A stretch of 64,000 bases of DNA, taken from Micromonospora narathiwatensis. Its GTDB lineage: Bacteria; Actinomycetota; Actinomycetes; Mycobacteriales; Micromonosporaceae. The notes under the pieces are model-generated. The model searched no databases. It worked only from the letters and a program-made list of their open reading frames with translations, and was not told the DNA's origin. Every line of letters starts with the position of its first letter. The first letter of the stretch is position 1. The DNA is taken from assembly GCF_900089605.1 (NCBI RefSeq), contig NZ_LT594324.1:3720001-3784000 (forward strand). The letters are read 5' to 3'. This document shows, in pieces, positions 42,762-50,153 of the stretch. The translations under genes were made by a program, and so were the position numbers.

Positions 42762-45700
42762 GCGGCTGGGACCGCTGGCACGAGCCCGCCGATCCGTCCT
42801 GGGCCCTCGAACCCACCCACGAGTGGCGTCCGCAGTTCCCGGGACAGCGCTACCCGGGCGACATCGGCATCGAGCACCTGACCCCGCCCGCCCCACGCGG
42901 CCGAGCCACCGTCGTCGGCCGGGCCGAGGTGCACCCGGTCAGCCCGGCACCCGGCCACGGGGAGGCGCAGCCGGTCAGCCCGGCGGGTCCCGACGAACGC
43001 CGTGGCACGTACCCCGTCAGCTCAGCCGGCCCCGACGAGCGCCGCGGCACGTACCCCGTCAGCCCAGCCGGCCCCGACGAACGACGCGGCGGCTATCCCG
43101 TCAGCCCGGCGGGTCCCGACGAACGCCGCGGCAGCTATCCCGTCAGCCCGGCGGGTCCCGACGAACGCCGCGGCAGCTATCCCGTCAGCCCGGCCGCCGG
43201 AGACCGGAATGGCGGGCACCCGGGACCGGGCGAGCGGCGCGCGTACCCGGACGGGCGCGGCTGGGACGAGCCGCGCGTGGACGAGCGGCGGACCTGGGCG
43301 GAGCGGCGCCCGCCCGGCGACGGCCACGATGGCGTACCCCGTCGCGGCCCCGCTCCCCAGCCGGGCGACCGGTACGACCCGCGCGGCCCGGACCGGGCGC
43401 GGACCTGGTCGGACGACCGGTCCGACCAGCGCTGGGTACGCCCCGAACCCGGCCGGCGGATGCCACCGCCGGACGGGGATTCCCGCCGGCCGGTCTCCCC
43501 TGCCGCCGAGCCCGGTTGGCTACCGGAGCCCGACGAGTTCCCGCACCGTCCCCAGCCGCGATCGGGCTGGTCGGAACAGCGCCGGGGTACGCCCGACGGA
43601 CCGCCCAGCGCGGGCCCGCGCGGCCCGATGGAGCGGCGCGACCCCGGCGCCGACCGCCCGGCGGATCGGCGCGGCCACGGTTACGACGGCCGAGGCGACC
43701 GACACGAACCCGGCTTCGAGCGCCCGACCGAGCGCCGCGAACCCGGCTACGACCGCCCGGGTGAGCGCCGCGAACCCGGCTACGACCGCCCGGGTGAGCG
43801 GCGCGAACCCGGCTTTGACCGGCGCGAACCCGGCTTTGACCGGCGCGAACCCGGCTTCGACCGGCGGGAACCGGGCTTCGAGCGGCCAGGTGAGTGGCGC
43901 GAACCGGGCTCCGACGGCCCGCCCCGCCGGGAGTCCGACCCGCGTCGGGAGGCAGCCGCCCGGATCGACCATCACCCGGCGGCACCCATCGCCCCGGACG
44001 ACCGCCGACGCCCCCTGGATCCCCACCGGGGGGAGCCCGGCCGGCACGGCGGGCCACGTCCCGGCCCGTACGGCCCAGACGAACGGCGGGACGCCCGCCC
44101 TCCGTCCGAGGGCGGACGCCCGCGTGCCGGGGAATGGCCGCTGGTCGAGCGGCGGCCCCGCACCGAGCCGGCCACGCACCGGCCCGACGAGTGGCAGCTC
44201 CCGGTCAGCCCCGGCCGGCCCGGCCCCGACGGACGCCCCGTGCGCCCGGCCGACGACGCGATCCCCCGGTACGACGATCGCCGGCACGAACCCGTCGGCC
44301 GACACGAGCCGGCGGGCCGAGACGAACGGGCGGGCCGACACGAGCCCGTCGGTCGGCACGAGCCGGTCGTACCTCGGCCCGAGGACCGGCACCGGCCCGA
44401 GGACCGTTCGGCCGGCCGCCCCCGCCCTCAGGAGTGGCAGGGCCGCCCGGAGGAGTGGCAGGGCCGCCCGGAGGAGTGGCAGGGCCGCCCGGAGGAGTGG
44501 CAGGGCCGCCCGGCCGCCCCGGCCCGCTCGGACGGCATGCGCGACCGGCCGACGACGCCTCCCGCACCGCGTCCCGAGGACGTACGCGAGCGGCCCGTCG
44601 CGCCGGCTCCCACAGGTCACGACGAGGTTCGACGCCCGCCGGTGGAGCCGGTCGGTCGGCCCGAGCCTCGGCCGTTGCCGCCGACCCAGGGCGCGCCCAC
44701 CTCGGGCCCGCCGGCCTTCCACCCCCCGGCTTCGGGCGTGCCTGCCCAGGGCGCACCCGTCTCGGGCGTGCCTGCCCAGGGCGCACCCGTCTCGGGCGTG
44801 CCCGCCCAGGGCGCACCGATCTCGGGCGTGCCCGCCTCAGGCGCACCGGTTTCGGGTCTGCCCGCCCCGGGTGCACGTCCCTACCCGGCGGAGCAGCCGC
44901 CCGCGCGCGACCGGTCCGAACGGCCGGCCACGTCCGTGCCGCCGGCCCCGACGCCACCGGCGCAGCCGGTCTCCGCACCGCCCGCGCCAGCGTCCACCCC
45001 GCCCCGGCCACCGGTTCCGCCGGCGCAGGTCCCCGCGCCACCGGCCCGGCCGGTCGATGCCCCAGCCTCGGACGGCTCCCACACGCCGGCGTCCGCCGGC
45101 CGGCCCTCGGGTCCGGCCGGGCTGGACCTGTTCACCCCGGCGGATTCCGCCACCCGGTCCGCCACCGCGCCGGTCTCCGGTGCGCCAATCTCCGGTGCGC
45201 CGGTGCCGTCCGGGAACGCCCCGGTGTCGGCACCGCCGGCCGTACCCGGCTCGGCGCCGCCCGCCTACCCGGTCCCCGCGACCGCCCAGGTGGGCACCGC
45301 CACGCCGCCCACCGATCAGCGAGCGACGGTGCCGGCCGAGGCACCTCGGCAGCCGGCAGTCGACCTCCGGCCGAACACCCCGAACACCCCGGACACGCCT
45401 GTCCACGCTCGGGCGGTCGACGGCGTGGCCGGGCCGGCTTCGCCCCCCGTCGAGAGCGCCGACAGCGCCCGGGATGCTGCGCGTACCTCCCGGGTGGACA
45501 ACGAGCCGGCGGCTACGCCCTCCGCAGGTCGCACGGCCGAGGGGATGGACGCCTGGTTCCTGCCGGGTCGGCCCGCGACGGAGCCGGCCGGCGAGGCCGC
45601 GACCGGCCCGACGCCTCATGCCGAGCCGAGGCCCGCGCCGCCAGCCTGGCAGGACCCGTCCGGGCGACCGACCAGCGCACCACCAGCCGGACAGGACCCG

Positions 45701-47836
45701 TCCGGGCGACCGACCGGCGCGCCACCAGCCTGGCAGGACCCGTCGGGCCGACCGGTCAGCGCACCGCCGGCCCGGCCGGTGGCGACGGCGCCCGCCGCAC
45801 CTGCCGGTCCGGGAGCGCCGACCGGCGGGCGGTACGAGGAGTCCCGCCCGCCGGAGCGCATCGGGGCCGGTGCCGAGCCCGCCGTCGGCCCGGTCCCGCC
45901 AACCGAACGGGACGACACCCAGGCCGCCGTTCGGTCCACCTCGGGTGCCGGCGCGCCCTCCGCCCCGCCCGTCTTCGGGCCGGCCTCCTCGGACGCCGTG
46001 CCAGCCGGGCAGGGCTCCCCGGCCCCGGCTGCCGTGCCCGCCGAGCCGCCGGTGTCGGCACCACCGGCCCCGGTGTCCACGCCGCCCGGGTCCGCCCCTT
46101 CGGCACCGGATCCGGCCACGGCCGACCAGCCGGCGTCAGCCGCCCAGCCGGTGCCGGCACCACCCGCCCCGGTCTCCGGACCTCCGGCATCGGCCGCCCC
46201 GGCGGAAGCCGAGCAGGTGTCCACCCCAGCCGCGAACGACGCCCCGGCCACGGCCGAGCAGGTGTCCACCCCACTCACGAACGACGCCCCGACCACGGCC
46301 GAACAGGTGTCCACGCCTGCCACGCACGACTCTCCGGCGGAGGCCGCGCCGGTGTCGGCACCACCCGCGCCGGTTCCCGGACCCCCCACACCGGCCGAGC
46401 CGTCCGAGACCGAGCCGACAGCGGGCGAGCCGACAGCGGGCGAGCCGGTGTCGGCGCCACCCGCGCAGGTCTCCGGGCCCCCGGCGACGGACGCCCCGCC
46501 CGAGGTCGAGCCGCGCGAGGTCCGCCCGGCGGACCCGGAGCAGGCGCTGGCCGCGATCCGGTGGCGGCTGCACCCGGCGAAACTGCGCGAGGAGGCCCCC
46601 GATCCGGAGGCGCTGCGCGAGATCCGGGACGGGCTCACCACGAAGCTCGGCAGCGCGCTGGACAACCGCACCCGCGCCCGGCTACTGAGCCTGCGGTCGG
46701 TGGCCGCCCGGATCCTCGGCGACCTGGACGACGCCCTCGACGACGCGCGGCTCGCCCTGACGTACGCGGAGGCCACCGGCGAGTTGCGGCGGACCACGCT
46801 GGCCCGCGCGCGGCTGGCCGAGGTGCTGCGCTGGCGGGGCGACCACGCGGAGGCCGACCGGCTCTTCGCCGAGGCCAATTCGCCCGAGTTGCCGGACCGG
46901 CTGCGCGCGGTGCTGCACGAGCACGCCGGCCGGTCCTGCTACGACCAGGGCCGGCTGACCGAGGCGTGCCTGCACTTCGAGCGGGCGCTGGACCTGCGTC
47001 AGGGTGAGGACGCCGAGCTGAACGCGCGTACGGCGGTGGCGCTGGACGCGGTCGCCGAACGGGCGGCGGCCGACGGCTTCGGTCCGAAGCCACGGACCCG
47101 GGAGGCGATCCTGGGCGAGGAGCGGTACCCGGTGCCCACCTTCGACGAGGAGCGGGGGCTCTGGGGGTACGCGGACACCGAGGGCGAGCTGGTGATCGAC
47201 CACCGGTACGCCGAGGTGCAGCCCTTCCACGAGGGTGTGGCCTGGGTGCGTCGCCCGGAGGCGTCCCGCTGGGCGCTGATCGACACCACCGGCACGGCGC
47301 TGATCGAGGCGAACAACGGCTACCGGGCGGTGGGCTCGTTCTCCGAGGGTCTGGCCTGGGTGTCGATGGACGGCAAGGGCAGATGGATGGCGGTCGACCC
47401 GACCAACATCGTGCGGATCCCCCCGGGTTACGAGGACACCCGACCGTTCCGCCACGGCCTGGCGGCGGTCCGCCAGAACGGCGGCTGGGGCGCGGTCGAC
47501 CGGGACGGCCAGATCGTCGTGCCGACCCGGTTCCACGGCATGTCCACGGCCCTGTCCGACGGCCGGTACGTGGACGGCTTCTCCGAGGAGGGCCTGGCCG
47601 TGGTGGAGTTGGCCGGCCGCCGGGGCGTGGTCGACCGGACCGGGCGGATCCTGGTCGATCCGGCGTACCCGACGCTGGTCGTGCATCCGGTCGCCTTCCT
47701 GGTCCGCGACGGCTCGGGCCGCTGGGGCGCGCTGGACCGGCGGGGCGAGCCGCTGATCGACCCGGTGCACCCGAGCAGCGCCGCGGTGGTCGCGGAGATC
47801 GAGCAACTGCTCACCGACACCAGCCCGGTGCTCTGA
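42758..47836 (+). CDS. giant disordered protein with tandem repeats, TPR region and WG repeats
   Basis: A 1692-residue protein without signal peptide or clear membrane helix. Residues 1-1260 are low-complexity, Pro/Arg/Asp/Glu-rich then Pro/Ala/Ser-rich, built from tandem repeats: five 14-aa PVSPAGPDERRGxY units, a cluster of REPGYDR units, four RPEEWQG, five SGVPAQGAP-type decapeptides, three 14-aa QDPSGRPxSAPPA units and EQVSTPxxNDAP units. About 1265-1440 is helical and TPR-like. About 1445-1690 carries five or six WG repeats (LWGYADTEGELVIDHRYAEVQPFHEGVAWVR, GGWGAVDRDGQIVVPTRFHG). WG repeats are beta-propeller-like binding modules. Its role is unknown. A translational link to the 21-aa leader ORF is likely. 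Confidence 0.85.
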   Translation: MSGWDRWHEPADPSWALEPTHEWRPQFPGQRYPGDIGIEHLTPPAPRGRATVVGRAEVHPVSPAPGHGEAQPVSPAGPDERRGTYPVSSAGPDERRGTYPVSPAGPDERRGGYPVSPAGPDERRGSYPVSPAGPDERRGSYPVSPAAGDRNGGHPGPGERRAYPDGRGWDEPRVDERRTWAERRPPGDGHDGVPRRGPAPQPGDRYDPRGPDRARTWSDDRSDQRWVRPEPGRRMPPPDGDSRRPVSPAAEPGWLPEPDEFPHRPQPRSGWSEQRRGTPDGPPSAGPRGPMERRDPGADRPADRRGHGYDGRGDRHEPGFERPTERREPGYDRPGERREPGYDRPGERREPGFDRREPGFDRREPGFDRREPGFERPGEWREPGSDGPPRRESDPRREAAARIDHHPAAPIAPDDRRRPLDPHRGEPGRHGGPRPGPYGPDERRDARPPSEGGRPRAGEWPLVERRPRTEPATHRPDEWQLPVSPGRPGPDGRPVRPADDAIPRYDDRRHEPVGRHEPAGRDERAGRHEPVGRHEPVVPRPEDRHRPEDRSAGRPRPQEWQGRPEEWQGRPEEWQGRPEEWQGRPAAPARSDGMRDRPTTPPAPRPEDVRERPVAPAPTGHDEVRRPPVEPVGRPEPRPLPPTQGAPTSGPPAFHPPASGVPAQGAPVSGVPAQGAPVSGVPAQGAPISGVPASGAPVSGLPAPGARPYPAEQPPARDRSERPATSVPPAPTPPAQPVSAPPAPASTPPRPPVPPAQVPAPPARPVDAPASDGSHTPASAGRPSGPAGLDLFTPADSATRSATAPVSGAPISGAPVPSGNAPVSAPPAVPGSAPPAYPVPATAQVGTATPPTDQRATVPAEAPRQPAVDLRPNTPNTPDTPVHARAVDGVAGPASPPVESADSARDAARTSRVDNEPAATPSAGRTAEGMDAWFLPGRPATEPAGEAATGPTPHAEPRPAPPAWQDPSGRPTSAPPAGQDPSGRPTGAPPAWQDPSGRPVSAPPARPVATAPAAPAGPGAPTGGRYEESRPPERIGAGAEPAVGPVPPTERDDTQAAVRSTSGAGAPSAPPVFGPASSDAVPAGQGSPAPAAVPAEPPVSAPPAPVSTPPGSAPSAPDPATADQPASAAQPVPAPPAPVSGPPASAAPAEAEQVSTPAANDAPATAEQVSTPLTNDAPTTAEQVSTPATHDSPAEAAPVSAPPAPVPGPPTPAEPSETEPTAGEPTAGEPVSAPPAQVSGPPATDAPPEVEPREVRPADPEQALAAIRWRLHPAKLREEAPDPEALREIRDGLTTKLGSALDNRTRARLLSLRSVAARILGDLDDALDDARLALTYAEATGELRRTTLARARLAEVLRWRGDHAEADRLFAEANSPELPDRLRAVLHEHAGRSCYDQGRLTEACLHFERALDLRQGEDAELNARTAVALDAVAERAAADGFGPKPRTREAILGEERYPVPTFDEERGLWGYADTEGELVIDHRYAEVQPFHEGVAWVRRPEASRWALIDTTGTALIEANNGYRAVGSFSEGLAWVSMDGKGRWMAVDPTNIVRIPPGYEDTRPFRHGLAAVRQNGGWGAVDRDGQIVVPTRFHGMSTALSDGRYVDGFSEEGLAVVELAGRRGVVDRTGRILVDPAYPTLVVHPVAFLVRDGSGRWGALDRRGEPLIDPVHPSSAAVVAEIEQLLTDTSPVL
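42971..43180 (+). repeat. five 42-bp tandem repeats in the WG-protein gene
   Basis: Units start CCGGTCAGCCCGGCGGGTCC and encode PVSPAGPDERRG(T/G/S)Y; a partial sixth unit follows. Differences are few, mostly in the last codons. Confidence 0.85.
43727..43915 (+). repeat. REPG(Y/F)(D/E)R repeat cluster
   Basis: Several 21- to 33-bp units beginning CGCGAACCCGGCT encode REPGYDRPGE or REPGFDR. Adjacent copies are almost identical in DNA sequence. Confidence 0.8.
44430..44515 (+). repeat. four near-perfect 21-bp tandem repeats
   Basis: GAGTGGCAGGGCCGCCCGGA is repeated with a 21-bp period, encoding EEWQGRP. Copies are essentially identical, which suggests recent slippage expansion. Confidence 0.85.
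44731..44880 (+). repeat. five 30-bp tandem repeats
   Basis: Units beginning (C/T)TCGGGCGTGCC encode SGVPAQGAPV-type decapeptides. The first three units differ at only a few bases; the last two are more diverged. Confidence 0.85.
45650..45775 (+). repeat. three 42-bp tandem repeats
   Basis: Units begin CAGGACCCGTC and encode QDPSGRP(T/V)(S/G)APPA(G/W/R). Confidence 0.8.
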
Positions 47837-47954
47837 CGCATGCGCTGACCGGCGGCGACGGGACCAGGGCGGACCGGTCGGGACCCACCCGGGCGCGAAA
47901 CGCCGTGGGCCGGTCACCGCACCCGCCACGCCGGAGACCATGATCGGTCGGCGC

Positions 47955-47960
47955 TAGGGT
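47955..47960 (+). promoter_or_regulatory. TAGGGT -10 box, leaderless start
   Basis: TAGGGT with a 6-nt gap to ATG 47967. Confidence 0.55.
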
Positions 47961-47966
47961 CTGGGC

Positions 47967-48965
47967 ATGGAATTCCGACACCTAGGCCGCTCGGGCCTGC
48001 TGGTCAGCGAGATCTCGTACGGCAACTGGATCACCCACGGTTCGCAGGTCGAGGAGGAAGCGGCCGCCGCCTGCGTGCGGGCCGCCCTGGACACCGGCAT
48101 CACCACGTTCGACACCGCCGACGTGTACGCCGGCACGAAGGCCGAGGAGGTGCTCGGCCGCGCGCTGAAGGGTGAGCGGCGCGAGGGGCTGGAGATCTTC
48201 ACCAAGGTCTACTGGCCGACCGGCCCCGGTCGCAACGACCGCGGGCTGTCCCGCAAGCACATCATGGAGTCGATCAACGGCTCGCTGCGCCGTCTGCAGA
48301 CCGACTACGTGGACCTCTACCAGGCCCACCGCTACGACTACAGCACGCCGCTGGAGGAGACGATGGAGGCGTTCGCCGACATCGTGCACTCCGGCAAGGC
48401 GCACTACGTCGGCGTCTCGGAGTGGCGGGCGTCGCAGATCCGCGAGGCCCACCAGCTCGCCCGCGAGCTGCGTATCCCGCTCGTCTCCAGCCAGCCGCAG
48501 TACTCGATGCTGTGGCGGGTCATCGAGGCCGAGGTGATTCCCACCTCCGAGGAGTTGGGCATCGGCCAGATCGTCTGGTCGCCGATGGCCCAGGGCGTAC
48601 TCTCCGGCAAGTACCAGCCGGGCCAGCCGCCGCCGGCCGGCTCCCGGGCCACCGACGAGAAGTCGGGTGCCGGGTTCATCGCCAAGTGGCTCTCCGACGA
48701 GGTGCTCACCCGGGTACAGCGGCTCAAGCCCCTCGCGGAGCAGGCCGGGCTGACCATGCCGCAGCTCGCCATCGCCTGGGTGCTGCAGAACCCGAACGTC
48801 TCCTCGGCGATCGTCGGGGCGTCCCGGCCCGAGCAGGTGCACGACAACGTGAAGGCGGCGGGCGTCAAGCTCGACGCCGACCTGCTCAAGGCGATCGACG
48901 AGATCGTCGAGCCGGTCACCGAGCGGGACCCGGCGAAGACCGAGTCGCCCGCCCGGCGTCCGTGA
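47967..48965 (+). CDS. aldo/keto reductase, potassium-channel beta-subunit-like
   Basis: A 332-residue TIM-barrel NADPH oxidoreductase. Catalytic tetrad: Asp in TFDTADVYAG, Tyr in the same motif, Lys in EIFTKVYWP and His in LYQAHRYDYS. Cofactor residues lie in VSSQPQYSMLWR and SSAIVGASRPEQVHDNVKA. The sequence resembles the KCNAB/YghZ group, which reduces aldehydes such as methylglyoxal. Transcribed alone, with a leaderless-type promoter. Confidence 0.93.
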   Translation: MEFRHLGRSGLLVSEISYGNWITHGSQVEEEAAAACVRAALDTGITTFDTADVYAGTKAEEVLGRALKGERREGLEIFTKVYWPTGPGRNDRGLSRKHIMESINGSLRRLQTDYVDLYQAHRYDYSTPLEETMEAFADIVHSGKAHYVGVSEWRASQIREAHQLARELRIPLVSSQPQYSMLWRVIEAEVIPTSEELGIGQIVWSPMAQGVLSGKYQPGQPPPAGSRATDEKSGAGFIAKWLSDEVLTRVQRLKPLAEQAGLTMPQLAIAWVLQNPNVSSAIVGASRPEQVHDNVKAAGVKLDADLLKAIDEIVEPVTERDPAKTESPARRP

Positions 48966-48971
48966 CACGTC

Positions 48972-49005
48972 CCCGGTCCGGTCGGCGCACGCCGGCCGGA
49001 CCGGG
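48972..49005. terminator. bidirectional terminator between convergent genes
   Basis: A 15-bp stem (48972-48986 with 48991-49005) with one G-U pair and loop GCAC in the 46-nt gap. Confidence 0.7.
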
Positions 49006-49011
49006 TCCGGT

Positions 49012-49809
49012 TCAGCCCTGCCAGAAGCGGATCAGCTGAAGGCCGAGCACGTAGAGGCTGGGCGGCAGGCCGAGCAGGTCGGCGATCCAGAAGACCGCGC
49101 CGAAGAACCAGCCGCCGATCCGCGGGCTCCACAGCAGCGCGAAGAGCAGGATGAAGCCGTACGGGGCGAACATGTCGTACATCCGGCGGTACTGCGGGCC
49201 GAGCCACGGCTGGATCATGTTGCCGCCGTCCAGCCCGGGCACCGGCAGCAGGTTGAGCACGCTGGCGGTGAGCTGGAGGAACGCCAGCAGGCCCAGCCCG
49301 GCCCAGAACTCCGTCGGGCCGCCCATGCCGGGGCCGATCAGCAGCGCCGTCACCAGCAGCAGGGTGAACAGCACGTTGGTGGCCGGGCCGGCCAGGCTGA
49401 CCAGGGTGTGCCGCAGCCGGCCGGGGATGGCGTGCCGGTCCACCCAGACCGCGCCGCCGGGCAGGCCGATGCCGCCGAGCAGCACCACGAACACCGGCAG
49501 CACGATCGACAGCAGCGGGTTGGTGTACTTGAGCGGATTGAGCGTCAGGTAGCCCCGGTGCGCGATGTCCCGGTCCCCGGACCGGTACGCGACCACCGCG
49601 TGGGCGTACTCGTGCAGGCAGAGCGAGACCAGCCAGCCCGAGACCACGAACAGGAAGACGTCGAACCGGACGTTGCCGAACCGCTGCCAGGTCAGCGCGC
49701 CGCTGGTCACGAAGAGCGCCACCAGCGCGAGGAAGACCGGGCTGGGCCGGAACGCCGCCCGGGGCACCCCGAGCACCAGCGGCTCGCCCGGGCGGTCGTA
49801 GCCCATCAT
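49012..49809 (-). CDS. site-2 protease family (M50) membrane metallopeptidase
   Basis: A 265-residue protein with six hydrophobic helices. Zinc residues are in the first motif CLHEYAHAVVAYRSGD (HExxH) and the later NLLPVPGLDGGNMI (DG). It would cut membrane proteins within the bilayer, for instance anti-sigma factors or peptides; no substrate is next to it. ATG 49809 overlaps the stop of the small upstream gene (ATGA). It lacks PDZ or CBS domains. Confidence 0.9.
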   Translation of the reverse strand: MMGYDRPGEPLVLGVPRAAFRPSPVFLALVALFVTSGALTWQRFGNVRFDVFLFVVSGWLVSLCLHEYAHAVVAYRSGDRDIAHRGYLTLNPLKYTNPLLSIVLPVFVVLLGGIGLPGGAVWVDRHAIPGRLRHTLVSLAGPATNVLFTLLLVTALLIGPGMGGPTEFWAGLGLLAFLQLTASVLNLLPVPGLDGGNMIQPWLGPQYRRMYDMFAPYGFILLFALLWSPRIGGWFFGAVFWIADLLGLPPSLYVLGLQLIRFWQG

Positions 49810-50006
49810 TCGGCCGGGGGCAGCAGGCTCATCCGGTACTCCACCCGGTCGTCCTCGACGAGCGCGACGGAGGTGACGCCGGACGCCGCGAGTTCCCGCC
49901 AGGTCTGGCCGACCCACGACTCGGCGTCCGCCTGGCTACCGAACGACTCGCTCGGCCCGTTGACCGATTCGCCGTTCGTGCCCTCGTACCGCCAGCTCCA
50001 CGCCAT
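49806..50006 (-). CDS. small conserved actinobacterial protein (66 aa)
   Basis: The sequence MAWSWRYEGTNGESVNGPSESFGSQADAESWVGQTWRELAASGVTSVALVEDDRVEYRMSLLPPAE is a soluble beta-alpha-beta protein seen widely in actinobacteria, function unknown to me. ATG 50006 follows GGGGAG. Its stop overlaps the M50 protease start, so the two are stoichiometrically linked; it may be an accessory or inhibitor of that protease. Confidence 0.75.
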   Translation of the reverse strand: MAWSWRYEGTNGESVNGPSESFGSQADAESWVGQTWRELAASGVTSVALVEDDRVEYRMSLLPPAE

Positions 50007-50054
50007 GCCGCGTCTCCCCTCGCCGCCGTCGTCCCCTGGGACGGGACCCCCGCA

Positions 50055-50060
50055 AGCGTA
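50055..50060 (-). promoter_or_regulatory. TACGCT -10 box of the small protein-M50 operon
   Basis: TACGCT on the minus strand with a leader of about 42 nt. Confidence 0.4.
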
Positions 50061-50141
50061 GTCGGCCGAACCGGGATCGGCCCTACCACCACGTGTCGGA
50101 CGGGACACCCCGGTGGATCATGCCGCGAGTCGGGCGGCCGG

Positions 50142-50147
50142 TACGGT
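50142..50147 (+). promoter_or_regulatory. TACGGT -10 box, leaderless start
   Basis: TACGGT with a 6-nt gap to GTG 50154. Confidence 0.5.
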
Positions 50148-50153
50148 GACCCG

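Noticed and set aside
42971..45775. Tandem repeats considered as a CRISPR array
   Set aside because: Units are contiguous without spacers, in frame, and encode repeated peptides of one protein.
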